Shown: in pieces, positions 6,427 through 15,503 of the stretch
Position numbering within the stretch: the stretch's first letter is position 1
Layout of the letters: every line of letters begins with the position of its first letter
DNA from: an uncultured Prevotellaceae bacterium
GTDB taxonomy: Bacteria; Bacteroidota; Bacteroidia; Bacteroidales; Bacteroidaceae
Reading direction: 5' to 3'
Length of the DNA stretch: 44,830 nt
Assembly: GCA_900315075.1 (NCBI GenBank)
Contig: OMXV01000031.1
Location: 1 to 44,830 of the forward strand
Made by a program: the position numbers and the translations under genes
The notes under the pieces: generated by a model
Databases searched by the model: none
Told to the model about the DNA's origin: nothing
What the model saw: only the letters and a program-made list of their open reading frames with translations

Positions 6427-9400
6427 TTTGTGTAGTTTTGGGGTTGAATATTTTTTTCTTTCTTTCTGTTAATACCTAATAGGTCGTGCCAGCCATTAAA
6501 ATCTTTTTTCAAAATCAAGCCAACCCCTTGGGTGTTGAGGCTGTTCTTGATGAAATAGCGGTCGTTGGTCTGATTATACACTTTTACGGCTAAGTTGCCA
6601 TTGGGGTAGAGCAGATAACGGATGTCAAAGTCGCCGATGAAACTGGTGGTGGCATTGGGATTGTCACGATAGCCAAACTGTCCGTTGATTTGCAGGCGGT
6701 TATCCAGCAGTCTTCCCGACAAGGTTCCCTCATATTCTGCATTGTTCCATCCTTCGTCGCCTGTGGAGATGTTGGCACCGAAGTTCCAGTTGTTGTTGTT
6801 GATAATATTTCCCAATAGTGAATTGATTTGCTGACTGATGGTACCACTAAGCAGACTTTGCATTGCCAGGCTTGTCTGGCTCTGGCGGTTAGGATCTAAA
6901 TCAGCATTATATGTTTTATTGTAAAAGCGGCCGATAGCTAAAAGGTATATTACCTGCTGATTGAGTTCCTCTTCACTATTAATCAAACTACGCACCATTT
7001 GCTGGGCATCGCTGCTAACAGTGGGCATTTCCATGTCGAAATCCACAGTTGGTTGCTCAGCTGTCCCATTGATGTTCATCAGACAGTTGACGCGGATGTT
7101 GTTGCTGGTGAAACTACGACCTAAGTTCAAGTCGGAGAGAGGTACACCGTTGACGGTATAGGCCGCTTGTAATGCTAACGTGGCATCGTAAGGGTTGCCA
7201 ACAAAGGTGATGGAACCACCGGGCTGGAACTGGAAGTCCTTTCTGAGGAAATTCTGAACGGTGAGCCGATAAGTGCCTCTTTCCACCACATAATTACCAT
7301 AAATGTTGAAACTTCCTTTATTGAAGTAATTGGCACGCAGTGTGCCATTGCCATTTAATGCAATGTAGTCGCCGGTACCCTCATCCATCAACAGACGTAG
7401 GGTGGCTTCGGGATTGGCGTTGATTTGGAAGTTCATCCGTATGTTGGTAGGGATGTGAGAAGAGGTTTGTTGCGCTTGCCCCACTTGGACATCTGTCGCT
7501 GCAGAAACGGAACGCATACCTTCAAATTCCATGGCCGAGACATTAGGCGAATTATCGTTCCACTGAATGAACTCTTGGCTATTCAAAGCATCCGGACTTG
7601 CGGCATTATAGTAGAAAACTGTATTTCGAGTGGGGGTGGCATTAATGTCGAGCAATACTTCTCCCGGTTCTCCCTGAATACGACAGTCGCCTGTAGCATA
7701 GACTGTACCACAGAAAGTTTGGTTGCCAAATTCCTTGAAGTCGTATGATAACAGGTTGTTGGCATTTATAAGGAGGTCGTATCTCATATTGGTTAGATGT
7801 GTATGCGTAAGTTCTCCATTGACAATAGCTTGATTTCCATATCTATCCATAATGGTGTCTGCACTAAAGAGGATGTGGTCGGGCACGAGGGTAATTGTGT
7901 CATGTTTCATAAGATAGGTAGTGTTGAGTGCTGGCAGCGAAATATTGCCAACGGCCACCATTTTTCCTTCCAAATTGAACATTTTATTAGGCCCGAAAAT
8001 CCGCAAGTCGCCATAAAGTCGTGTGTCTATATCTTTCATGAAAGAACCGCAAAATCTCTCTATAAATTGCAAGGAAGTACCATCGGCGTGTACATTGAGA
8101 TTAAGTTCCAAAGGAGAAAGTGCGATGTCTCCATCAATCATTGTAAGATATCCTTTATCATCTGCTATACCATTAAGATATAACTTCTTGTCTTGTGAAT
8201 TCCAGTTCACATTCATGTTCATATCGCCAATTCTTCCGTCAACAAATCTGAAATCCTTAATTTGCAAATTGGCAATAGCTTCAGGGATATTAAAAAGCGA
8301 CGACACTCTGGCGGTTCCAGTTGCATATCCTCCAAAATCTATATTTTTAATATGTAAAATATTCGAAAGATGCGACATGCTGATGTCATGGAGTTGCACT
8401 GTAATTGCATCTGTAGGAGTATTGGTAGCAACTCCACTAATAGAAATGTTCTGAGTGCCATTGCCAATGACAAGATGATTGATGTTTATGTTTCTTTTTG
8501 CAATGCTGATTCCAGAGGATTCCACTTGCCAGACAGTATCATTCAATTGGAATTGTGAGGGGAGCATGGTAATGTTTACCTTTTGCTGTCCATCAAAGTC
8601 ATTGACAAAATCAGCCATGCTTGATAAAGTGCCTTTCAAATGTACTTTTCCTCCGTGATTATCAAACATAATATCTGAAAGAAGATGGTTGTCAATGGCA
8701 TTTGCATTTACATTCAAATCAAGTGACTTGCCATTGTTGTTCATTTTTTTTGTCTTGGCTACACATGCAAGTGTATCTCCTTTTGTATCCAATAATATTT
8801 CTGTATCGGTAAAGATATTATCGTTGTAGAGAATTTCGTTCGAGTAACAGTTTAAATTAATAAAATAATTAGGTTCATCTACTTCTCCTTTAATAGTCAG
8901 TGGTTGGCCCAGTTTCAAATTGATGTCGCTAAATTGCTGTAACCATTCTGTGTCATGGATGGTGGCATCAATTGTAAATTGATTTTTGTGGTGAGAAGTA
9001 GGGATATGCATAAAAGGTTGTGTGGACAATCTCTTTTGCAACACATTGATAATGCTACTGCCAACATTAGTATAACTATCAAATTTTCCATATAAACTGA
9101 TGTTGCCATAATCGCAGTTCATATCAATATATTTGTCTCCATTTGCCATGGTTCCCACATCCAGGTACATGGAATTGAGTATGATGTCTTTATCTGTAGA
9201 TGTTACATGAAGGTTGTTCACTTCTAAAGTACCTTGCATGTTGTTTAAGTCGGTCCCTTTGAAATTGGCGTCTATATCAACATCCAATTTTTTATTTGCC
9301 AAGACGCCAGGAATACCAAAGGCATCAGTATTGAATTGTCTGATATTGGCAGTGAGGTTAAAGGTTGGTTCGTAAGAACGGAGATTGAGTTCTCCATCGA

Positions 9401-10820
9401 TTCCCATTTGCCCGTTGGGATCATCAATGTTCAGGAGACCTTTGAATGCCATGTCATCATAGACACCGTCGATATTGATATTTTGATATGTGTGGCCGTT
9501 GAACTCCAGATGAGAAATGTTTCCCTTGGCAATTAATTTCATGTTTTTACTGATGGGTAGATTCCCATCAATATGAATGGAAGTCGCCAACTTGCCAATA
9601 TTGTCATTCATCAACACATGTCCCAATTGAAAGCCTGCGGTTTCGACAGTACCTATAAAATGTTTGTCGGAAAGAACCATTGATAGTTGGCTATCTCCCG
9701 CATCAGTTCGAAACTGTCCATCCAAAGCCATTTCCTTGCCATTTAAACCTACTGCACCCTTATATTGAATGTTTCCCAACTGGATGATTTGTGGAGGTAT
9801 TGATAGTTGCTCTCCAAAGTATTTGGATATTTTCTCTATTCCATAAGCCTTTAGATTGAAATCATGGATGTTTGCTTTGCATAATAATTGTGTATCCCAA
9901 TGGCTGATAATCCCATCACCCGAAAAATGCAGAATATCACTCTCTGAACTTAAGCTCAATGATTCAATATTGACTGAATTATTAGTTCCTCTGACAAAAG
10001 TACTGATATGAAGAGGACCGGTAAATTCGCGTAGAGAGGGTAGGAGGGGTGATAGGTCGGATGGAGTGACCACAGACGATGGCATGCTCACTTGATAATG
10101 AAGTGACTGTAGGTCAATTTTTCCATTAATGAATGTATAGTCTGCTTTCAGCGTATCGACGAGTAATGATGTACCTGGCATTTCTACGCGCAAATCTGTC
10201 AAAAGTGCTTTTTCCTTTGTCGCATTCAGTTCTAATGACAAACGTCGCAGGTCAATACCAGATGTCTCACGCATTGAGAGTTTCTTAATCTTCAGGTCAA
10301 TTTTATCATCAGTCAACTCGTTTAACATGAAGTGACCGCTAATATTATTAATGTCAAGATGATACGGCGTGAGTTGATTTTCTGCTATGGGTTGATCCCA
10401 TTGGTCGTATTTCACATGACCATTGCGGATAATAAGTGAATTAATGTTGAGATGAAGGGGATTTTTATCTTCAGATTGTTTGGATGAGAGTGAATCAATG
10501 ACAAACTGGTAGTTGGGTTGTGTTTTATCATTTTCCTTATATAAAATCGCGTCCATTCCGAAAATCTGTGCAGATGAGATGGAAACCTGGCCACTGAAAA
10601 GGGGGGCAATATCGACTTTGGCAGAAAGACGTGAGGATGAGAGCATCTTCTTGTCTTTTTGGTCGTAAATGACAACATCATCGATGATGACACGGTTGAG
10701 GAAACCTAAGTCAACCCTTCCAACTTCCACTTTTGTGCCTAATTTCTCGGAGAGTGCGTCAGAAACTTTTGAGCCAATGAAATTCTGTACTGCTGGCAAA
10801 TGTAGCAGTATAAACATCAA
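6423..10820 (-). CDS. tamB: TamB-like translocation and assembly module / AsmA-like envelope protein
   Basis: A giant envelope protein (1465 aa from the first standard start; longer if the upstream helix is included). TamB proteins are anchored in the inner membrane and form a beta-rich groove across the periplasm; they are linked to outer-membrane protein assembly and phospholipid transport. Evidence: the hydrophobic start followed by HLPAVQNFIGSKVSDALSEK, long beta-repeat regions, and a conserved C-terminal DUF490 region (GTYRLTVQNFLRKDFQFQPG, FDMEMPTVSSDAQQMVRSL, LSGRLLDNRLQINGQFGYRD). Only TTG (10820) and ATG (10817) are standard starts, yet in-frame sequence further upstream (10881-10821) encodes FRRVIRAILWFLIGTTVLM, the expected membrane anchor; see findings. 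It is first in a unit with the downstream nucleotidase, from a consensus promoter at 10939-10969. Confidence 0.9.
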   Translation of the reverse strand: MMFILLHLPAVQNFIGSKVSDALSEKLGTKVEVGRVDLGFLNRVIIDDVVIYDQKDKKMLSSSRLSAKVDIAPLFSGQVSISSAQIFGMDAILYKENDKTQPNYQFVIDSLSSKQSEDKNPLHLNINSLIIRNGHVKYDQWDQPIAENQLTPYHLDINNISGHFMLNELTDDKIDLKIKKLSMRETSGIDLRRLSLELNATKEKALLTDLRVEMPGTSLLVDTLKADYTFINGKIDLQSLHYQVSMPSSVVTPSDLSPLLPSLREFTGPLHISTFVRGTNNSVNIESLSLSSESDILHFSGDGIISHWDTQLLCKANIHDFNLKAYGIEKISKYFGEQLSIPPQIIQLGNIQYKGAVGLNGKEMALDGQFRTDAGDSQLSMVLSDKHFIGTVETAGFQLGHVLMNDNIGKLATSIHIDGNLPISKNMKLIAKGNISHLEFNGHTYQNINIDGVYDDMAFKGLLNIDDPNGQMGIDGELNLRSYEPTFNLTANIRQFNTDAFGIPGVLANKKLDVDIDANFKGTDLNNMQGTLEVNNLHVTSTDKDIILNSMYLDVGTMANGDKYIDMNCDYGNISLYGKFDSYTNVGSSIINVLQKRLSTQPFMHIPTSHHKNQFTIDATIHDTEWLQQFSDINLKLGQPLTIKGEVDEPNYFINLNCYSNEILYNDNIFTDTEILLDTKGDTLACVAKTKKMNNNGKSLDLNVNANAIDNHLLSDIMFDNHGGKVHLKGTLSSMADFVNDFDGQQKVNITMLPSQFQLNDTVWQVESSGISIAKRNININHLVIGNGTQNISISGVATNTPTDAITVQLHDISMSHLSNILHIKNIDFGGYATGTARVSSLFNIPEAIANLQIKDFRFVDGRIGDMNMNVNWNSQDKKLYLNGIADDKGYLTMIDGDIALSPLELNLNVHADGTSLQFIERFCGSFMKDIDTRLYGDLRIFGPNKMFNLEGKMVAVGNISLPALNTTYLMKHDTITLVPDHILFSADTIMDRYGNQAIVNGELTHTHLTNMRYDLLINANNLLSYDFKEFGNQTFCGTVYATGDCRIQGEPGEVLLDINATPTRNTVFYYNAASPDALNSQEFIQWNDNSPNVSAMEFEGMRSVSAATDVQVGQAQQTSSHIPTNIRMNFQINANPEATLRLLMDEGTGDYIALNGNGTLRANYFNKGSFNIYGNYVVERGTYRLTVQNFLRKDFQFQPGGSITFVGNPYDATLALQAAYTVNGVPLSDLNLGRSFTSNNIRVNCLMNINGTAEQPTVDFDMEMPTVSSDAQQMVRSLINSEEELNQQVIYLLAIGRFYNKTYNADLDPNRQSQTSLAMQSLLSGTISQQINSLLGNIINNNNWNFGANISTGDEGWNNAEYEGTLSGRLLDNRLQINGQFGYRDNPNATTSFIGDFDIRYLLYPNGNLAVKVYNQTNDRYFIKNSLNTQGVGLILKKDFNGWHDLLGINRKKEKNIQPQNYTK

Positions 10821-10938
10821 TACCGTGGTTCCTATCAGAAACCAAAGTATTGCTCTTATGACTCTTCTAAAGGTTTTTATATTCTATATCTTTTTTAATC
10901 CAAATAAGAAAGTATTCTCACATTTCCCATATTTGGGA

Positions 10939-10969
10939 CAAAGGTAGTGCAAGGTGAGCGAAATTCAAA
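10939..10969 (-). promoter_or_regulatory. Bacteroidota-type promoter of tamB
   Basis: Minus strand TTTG (10969-10966), 19 bases, TACCTTTG (10946-10939): perfect -33/-7 consensus. The spacer AATTTCGCTCACCTTGCAC resembles that of the promoter at 3630-3661. The leader to the first standard start is about 110 bases. Confidence 0.75.
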
Positions 10970-10992
10970 ATAAAAAACAAAGTTTTTATTTT
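10967..10992 (-). terminator. weak AT-only hairpin after the GH53 gene
   Basis: AAAATAAAAAAC (10967-10978), a 3-base loop, then GTTTTTATTTT (10982-10992). It could end GH53 transcription but overlaps the tamB -33 region and contains a single G-C pair, so it is weak. Confidence 0.3.
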
Positions 10993-11025
10993 TATTTCCA
11001 AACCGCAGCCTATCTTTGACCTTCA

Positions 11026-12078
11026 TTATGGGTTTTTAACGGTTTTAAATGCTTTCATGCCCTCATTAGCCATGAAAAGATTGTCTTTATATGGTTTCAA
11101 AGCTCCCATTTTATAGCCGAAGTCTGGTGTGGTGATAGGCTCCCAATAGACAAGTCCCCTAAGATGTGTTGGGGCATGTTGTATCATATATGTTATAACC
11201 TCCTTGGCAAGTTGTTCGTGGTCGTCAGGCATGCCTATTTCCACAATCATGGTTTCCTTTCCATACTTTTGATAGATGGTTTCCACATTATCATTACAAG
11301 CATCAGCCTTTACCTGCCAATTCAAATCTATAACAGGAGGGTTGGCAAGCCAGTTCATGGCAGGATAGAGCGACAATCCCACCATGTCGTAATCTACCTT
11401 GTATTTCTGAAGGATGTCGAGAATGAATTCTGTACGTTCCAACATGAAACCATTGTCGATATGAACCATCGTTTTCACCTCAGGGAATACTTTCTTGCAA
11501 GTTTGTTCCCCTCGCTGGAATAGCAGCGCAAAATTCTCAGGGTGCTCTGTCGCATCACCCAAGGGTTTCATAAATCCTGTGGGCGTTTCATTGCCCACCT
11601 GTATCCAACGAGGAGAGACGTTCGCCTTTTTTAGTGCCATTAACACTTCTTGAGTATGTGCTTCTACTGAGTCGCATAGGGCTTTAATATCGCAGTTCTT
11701 CCATTCCTCCGGCACATGCTGCTTGCTCGGGTCTGCCCACCAGTTGCTATAATGGAAATCCACCATAACATCCATACCAGCGTTTTTTGCCCTGACAGCT
11801 TTCGCCACCATATCCTGGGTGTCGCACCATGTTTGTCCATCTCGACGATCGGGACGTGGATGAACCCACACCCTCAGACGCACCATGTTCATGCCACATG
11901 ACTTTAATAGTTCAAATCCGTCAACGATTGTACCTTTCTCATCAACTAATTGAAATTTGTTGATGTGTTCGATTTGTGTTATCCAACTGATGTCAGCTCC
12001 CTTGGCAAAGCCTGTATCTTGTGCAAAGGACTGAGAAGAAATTCCAAGGAGAATAAAAAGAAAGATTATTTTTTTCAT
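11026..12078 (-). CDS. secreted GH53 arabinogalactan endo-beta-1,4-galactanase
   Basis: A 350 aa glycoside hydrolase of family GH53, which cleaves beta-1,4-galactan side chains of pectin. The signal peptide MKKIIFLFILLGISSQSFAQ predicts export. The (beta/alpha)8-barrel landmarks are present: KGADISWI, VRLRVWVHP, DFHYSNWWADP, the acid/base Glu164 in VGNETPTG, and the nucleophile Glu280 in IVEIGMP (often IVETGWP elsewhere). The ATG at 12078 is the start; a TTG two codons earlier is unlikely. No SusC/SusD pair, sensor or other pectin enzymes flank it, so it is not in a polysaccharide utilisation locus here. A TAATTTTG box at 12120-12127 is the likely -7 element, back-to-back with the nqr promoter. 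Confidence 0.92.
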   Translation of the reverse strand: MKKIIFLFILLGISSQSFAQDTGFAKGADISWITQIEHINKFQLVDEKGTIVDGFELLKSCGMNMVRLRVWVHPRPDRRDGQTWCDTQDMVAKAVRAKNAGMDVMVDFHYSNWWADPSKQHVPEEWKNCDIKALCDSVEAHTQEVLMALKKANVSPRWIQVGNETPTGFMKPLGDATEHPENFALLFQRGEQTCKKVFPEVKTMVHIDNGFMLERTEFILDILQKYKVDYDMVGLSLYPAMNWLANPPVIDLNWQVKADACNDNVETIYQKYGKETMIVEIGMPDDHEQLAKEVITYMIQHAPTHLRGLVYWEPITTPDFGYKMGALKPYKDNLFMANEGMKAFKTVKNP

Positions 12079-12119
12079 AGACAAACTTGATTTATATCAC
12101 ATTTTTAATGTTTCCTTTG

Positions 12120-12127
12120 CAAAATTA
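12120..12127 (-). promoter_or_regulatory. -7 box TAATTTTG for the GH53 gene
   Basis: Minus strand TAATTTTG, 41 bases upstream of the ATG. The matching -33 position is only T-rich, without TTTG. Confidence 0.5.
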
Positions 12128-12169
12128 AGAAATTTCTCTGAAAAAAAGTGAAAAATCATATAATTTGTG

Positions 12170-12177
12170 TATATTTG
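12170..12177 (+). promoter_or_regulatory. -7 box TATATTTG for the nqr operon
   Basis: TATATTTG lies 37 bases upstream of the nqrA ATG. I see no TTTG at the expected -33 distance. It is the only good -7 match between the divergent GH53 and nqrA genes. Confidence 0.5.
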
Positions 12178-12214
12178 CACTTTCTATAAGCATATCAATC
12201 AAAATGCATAGTTT

Positions 12215-13567
12215 ATGGCAAATGTTTTTAAGTTAAAAAAAGGCTTGGACATAAACCTTCAAGGAAAGGCTGCCAAAAAGAGGATACCTATCAAGGCTGA
12301 GGGCGATTTCGCCTTAGTGCCTGATGAATTTATCGGTGTCGTTCCAAAGGTGGTGGTTCGTGAAGGTGACAAGGTCGAAGCCGGGGATGCTTTGTTTGTT
12401 AACAAAAAGTTTCCCGAAGTGGGGTATGCCTCACCCGTCAGTGGTACGGTGACTGCCGTCATCCGTGGTGACCGCCGCAAATTGCTCTGTGTGAAAGTCT
12501 GCCCAGACAAGACTATGACTTATCGGTCGTTCCAATTTGGCAAATTGGAGTCGTTGGATGGTGCGGCTGTACGAAAGGCTTTGGTAGATGCCGGATTGTT
12601 TGGCTATATCAATCAGTTGCCCTACGCTGTGGCAGCAGAACCTACAGGCGACCCGAAGGGCATCTTCGTCAGTGCGTTCCGCGACATGCCATTGTCGGCG
12701 GATTTCGATGTAGAACTCGAAGGCAATGAGCAGGAATTTCAGACTGGTCTCACAGCCCTCTCGAAGATTGCGCAGACCTATTTAGGTATTTCTGCCACTC
12801 AGTCATCAGGGGCATTGGCAAAAATGAAAGACGTGGAAGTGAATGTTTTCGATGGTCCATGTCCCGCTGCAAACGCCAGTGTGCAAGTAAATCATATCGA
12901 CCCTGTCAACAAGGGCGAGGTGGTGTGGATGGTAGAACCCACAGTAGTGATTTTCATCGGACGTCTGTTCCTTACAGGCAAAGTAGATTTGCGTCGCACC
13001 ATAGCAGTGGCAGGAAGTGAGATGAAAGACCCATCTTACGTGGATGTGTTGGTCGGACAACCATTAAAGCAAATTCTTAACGCACAGCTGGATTCTTTTG
13101 AAGATGTGCGTATTATCAATGGTAATCCACTTACAGGAAGGAAGAGTTCTGTCGATGACTATGTGGGTGTGCATACCTCCGAAATTACAGCAATTCCAGA
13201 AGGTGCCAATCGCGACGAGATGTTAGGTTGGATTCTTCCTCGTACGAAAGATTTCTCTGTCAATAGAAGCTATTTCTCATGGCTATTTGGCAAGAATAAA
13301 GAATATAAACTCGATGCCCGTATCAAGGGTGGGGAGCGTAAGATGATTATGAGCGGTGAGTACGACAAAGTGCTGCCAATGGATATCTATGGCGAATACT
13401 TGATTAAGGCAATTATTGCCGGCGACATCGACAAGATGGAGCAATTGGGTATATATGAGGTGGCTCCAGAAGATTTTGCTGTGGCAGAATTTGTCGATTC
13501 TTCAAAACTTGAATTGCAGCTTCTGGTTCGCAACGGACTCGACATGCTCAGGAAAGAGAACGCATAA
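12215..13567 (+). CDS. nqrA: Na+-translocating NADH:quinone oxidoreductase subunit A
   Basis: First subunit of the six-subunit Na+-pumping NADH:ubiquinone/menaquinone oxidoreductase. It sits on the cytoplasmic face of the complex and is linked to quinone binding. The 450 aa length is normal. Typical family stretches are FKLKKGLDINLQGKA at the N-terminus, KVVVREGDKVEAGDALFVNK (a biotinyl/lipoyl-like barrel segment), SPVSGTVTAVIRGDRRKL, and a C-terminal CPA-like region ending LLVRNGLDMLRKENA. It has no signal peptide. It heads nqrABCDEF with a 21-base gap to nqrB. No Shine-Dalgarno is visible, which is usual in this phylum and contrasts with nqrD-F. Confidence 0.97.
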   Translation: MANVFKLKKGLDINLQGKAAKKRIPIKAEGDFALVPDEFIGVVPKVVVREGDKVEAGDALFVNKKFPEVGYASPVSGTVTAVIRGDRRKLLCVKVCPDKTMTYRSFQFGKLESLDGAAVRKALVDAGLFGYINQLPYAVAAEPTGDPKGIFVSAFRDMPLSADFDVELEGNEQEFQTGLTALSKIAQTYLGISATQSSGALAKMKDVEVNVFDGPCPAANASVQVNHIDPVNKGEVVWMVEPTVVIFIGRLFLTGKVDLRRTIAVAGSEMKDPSYVDVLVGQPLKQILNAQLDSFEDVRIINGNPLTGRKSSVDDYVGVHTSEITAIPEGANRDEMLGWILPRTKDFSVNRSYFSWLFGKNKEYKLDARIKGGERKMIMSGEYDKVLPMDIYGEYLIKAIIAGDIDKMEQLGIYEVAPEDFAVAEFVDSSKLELQLLVRNGLDMLRKENA

Positions 13568-13588
13568 TGAACATATAACACAACGATT

Positions 13589-14749
13589 ATGTCATTAAGA
13601 AATTATTTAAATAAGATAAAACCTTCCTTTGAAGAGGGTGGCAAGCTACATGCCTTTAAAAGCATATTCGAGGGTTTTGAGACATTCTTGTATGTGCCCA
13701 ATACCACTTCCAAGAGTGGTGTGCACATCCACGATGCCATCGACTCGAAGCGCATCATGAGCATGGTGGTGCTTGCTTTGGTGCCAGCGATGCTCTTCGG
13801 TATGTATAATGTGGGCTATCAGAACTATTTAGCAGCCGGAACACTCGAGCAGGCCAGTTTCTTTAGTATTTTCTTCTATGGATTCCTGGCCGTATTGCCC
13901 AAGATTTTGGTCAGTTATATTGTTGGCTTGGGTATAGAGTTCGCCTGGGCGCAATGGAAAGGCGAAGAGATACAAGAAGGATACTTGGTTTCGGGTATTA
14001 TCATCCCATTGATTGTACCGGTGAATTGCCCATTATGGATTTTGGCTATTGCCTGTGCTTTTGCCGTCATCTTCGCCAAGGAGATTTTTGGTGGCACGGG
14101 TATGAACATTTTCAACGTTGCTTTGGTGGCACGTGCTTTCCTGTTCTTCTCTTATCCGCAGAAAATGAGTGGCGACACCGTGTGGATTGCTACAGATAAG
14201 ATTTGTGGACTTGGCAATACATTGCCCGACGGTTTTACTGCCGCAACACCATTGGGCCAGATTGGTCAGGGCAGTGATGTGTCAGCTCAACTCCCAGATA
14301 TGATTACTGGATTCATTCCCGGCTCTATCGGCGAGACTAGTATTATTGCTATCGCATTGGGTGCTATCTTGCTGTTATGGACAGGGATTGCTTCTTGGCG
14401 CACAATGTTGAGCGTATTTGTGGGAGGTGCCTTGATGGCTGCTGTATTCTCAGCAGCTGGTATGACTAATATTCCATTCTATGAGCATCTTATCTTGGGT
14501 GGCTTTGCCTTCGGTGCCGTCTTTATGGCAACCGATCCTGTAACCAGTGCTCGCACAGAAAGTGGAAAATATGTCTATGGATTCTTAATCGGTGTGATGG
14601 CCATCGTCATACGTGTGATGAATCCGGGCTATCCTGAGGGCATGATGCTTGCCATCCTTCTGATGAACATGTTTGCTCCACTTATTGACTACTGTGTGGT
14701 GCAGCGCAACATTTCCAAACGCATGAAACGTATTAAAACAAAGGAGTAA
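13589..14749 (+). CDS. nqrB: Na+-translocating NADH:quinone oxidoreductase subunit B
   Basis: Main membrane subunit, 386 aa, with about ten hydrophobic segments; in characterised Nqr it carries riboflavin, a threonine-linked FMN and a major part of the Na+ path. The covalent FMN threonine is best placed at Thr220 in DGFTAATPLGQ, a variant of the SGAT-type flavinylation motif in which the second residue is Ala instead of Gly. Other conserved parts are GGTGMNIFNVALVARAFLFF and FMATDPVTSARTESGKYVYG near the C-terminus. It is followed by nqrC after 5 bases, so translation is closely linked. Confidence 0.97.
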   Translation: MSLRNYLNKIKPSFEEGGKLHAFKSIFEGFETFLYVPNTTSKSGVHIHDAIDSKRIMSMVVLALVPAMLFGMYNVGYQNYLAAGTLEQASFFSIFFYGFLAVLPKILVSYIVGLGIEFAWAQWKGEEIQEGYLVSGIIIPLIVPVNCPLWILAIACAFAVIFAKEIFGGTGMNIFNVALVARAFLFFSYPQKMSGDTVWIATDKICGLGNTLPDGFTAATPLGQIGQGSDVSAQLPDMITGFIPGSIGETSIIAIALGAILLLWTGIASWRTMLSVFVGGALMAAVFSAAGMTNIPFYEHLILGGFAFGAVFMATDPVTSARTESGKYVYGFLIGVMAIVIRVMNPGYPEGMMLAILLMNMFAPLIDYCVVQRNISKRMKRIKTKE

Positions 14750-14754
14750 GAGTT

Positions 14755-15489
14755 ATGGGAAATGAAACTAAAAAAGGATTGAACACGAATTCAAACCTAT
14801 ATACAATCGTTTATTCGGCCATTCTTGTCATTATCGTGGCTTTCTTGTTGGCTTTTGTCTTCCAGGCACTGAAAGACCGTCAGCAAGCTAATGTGGCTCT
14901 TGATAAGAAAAAACAGATTCTCAATTCGCTCAACATCCGCGATTTGGATGATGAGGCTGCTGCCGCAAAATACAAGGAAGTGGTGCTGAGTGATGACATC
15001 GTCAATCCTCAGGGTGAATTGCAACAAAAAGACACTAAAGACAACGAGTCGTTTGGATTCAAACTCAATAGTGCTAATTATAAGAATGGTGAACTAGCTA
15101 TTTTTACTTGTAAAGTGGATGGTGCTACTAAATATGTGATACCTGTCTATGGCGCAGGACTTTGGAGTCCCATCAGCGGCTACATCGCCCTGAACGACGA
15201 CTGTGAAACAGTCTTTGGTGCATATTTCGACCATGAGGGTGAAACAGCAGGACTTGGTGCGGAAATCAAGGATGACCGCAGTTGGCAGGAGAAATTCAAG
15301 GACAAGAAACTCTTTGCACCTGAATCCGATAAAGTAGCGCTCTCTGTAGAGAAAAAGGTTGAAAAGGAAAATGCTGCCTATCAAGTGGAAGCTGTGACGG
15401 GTGCCACCCTGACATCCAATGGTGTGCGTGACATGCTGCAAGAAGGCATTGCGAAATATGTGGAATATTTTAAGAAAATTAAAAAATAG
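14755..15489 (+). CDS. nqrC: Na+-translocating NADH:quinone oxidoreductase subunit C
   Basis: Single-span membrane subunit, 244 aa, carrying the second covalent FMN on its periplasmic domain. A hydrophobic helix lies at about 15-37 (LYTIVYSAILVIIVAFLLAFVF). The flavinylation motif is VTGATLTSNG with Thr218 as attachment site; the Ftp/ApbE flavin transferase required for this is not in the window. AGLWSPISGY is another family block. AAGGAG at 14740-14745 precedes the ATG by 9 bases and overlaps the end of nqrB. It transfers electrons between NqrF and NqrB in the established scheme. Confidence 0.97.
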   Translation: MGNETKKGLNTNSNLYTIVYSAILVIIVAFLLAFVFQALKDRQQANVALDKKKQILNSLNIRDLDDEAAAAKYKEVVLSDDIVNPQGELQQKDTKDNESFGFKLNSANYKNGELAIFTCKVDGATKYVIPVYGAGLWSPISGYIALNDDCETVFGAYFDHEGETAGLGAEIKDDRSWQEKFKDKKLFAPESDKVALSVEKKVEKENAAYQVEAVTGATLTSNGVRDMLQEGIAKYVEYFKKIKK

Positions 15490-15495
15490 GAGGAG
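15488..15495 (+). promoter_or_regulatory. Shine-Dalgarno AGGAGGAG of nqrD
   Basis: AGGAGGAG with about 8-10 bases to the ATG at 15504. A full anti-SD match is unusual in Bacteroidota, where most genes, including nqrA and nqrB here, lack one. Confidence 0.75.
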
Positions 15496-15503
15496 CCAAG
15501 GAT

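Noticed and set aside
11011-11018. Plus-strand TATCTTTG as a promoter
   Set aside because: No plus-strand gene follows; it lies just after the GH53 stop and reads into its antisense.
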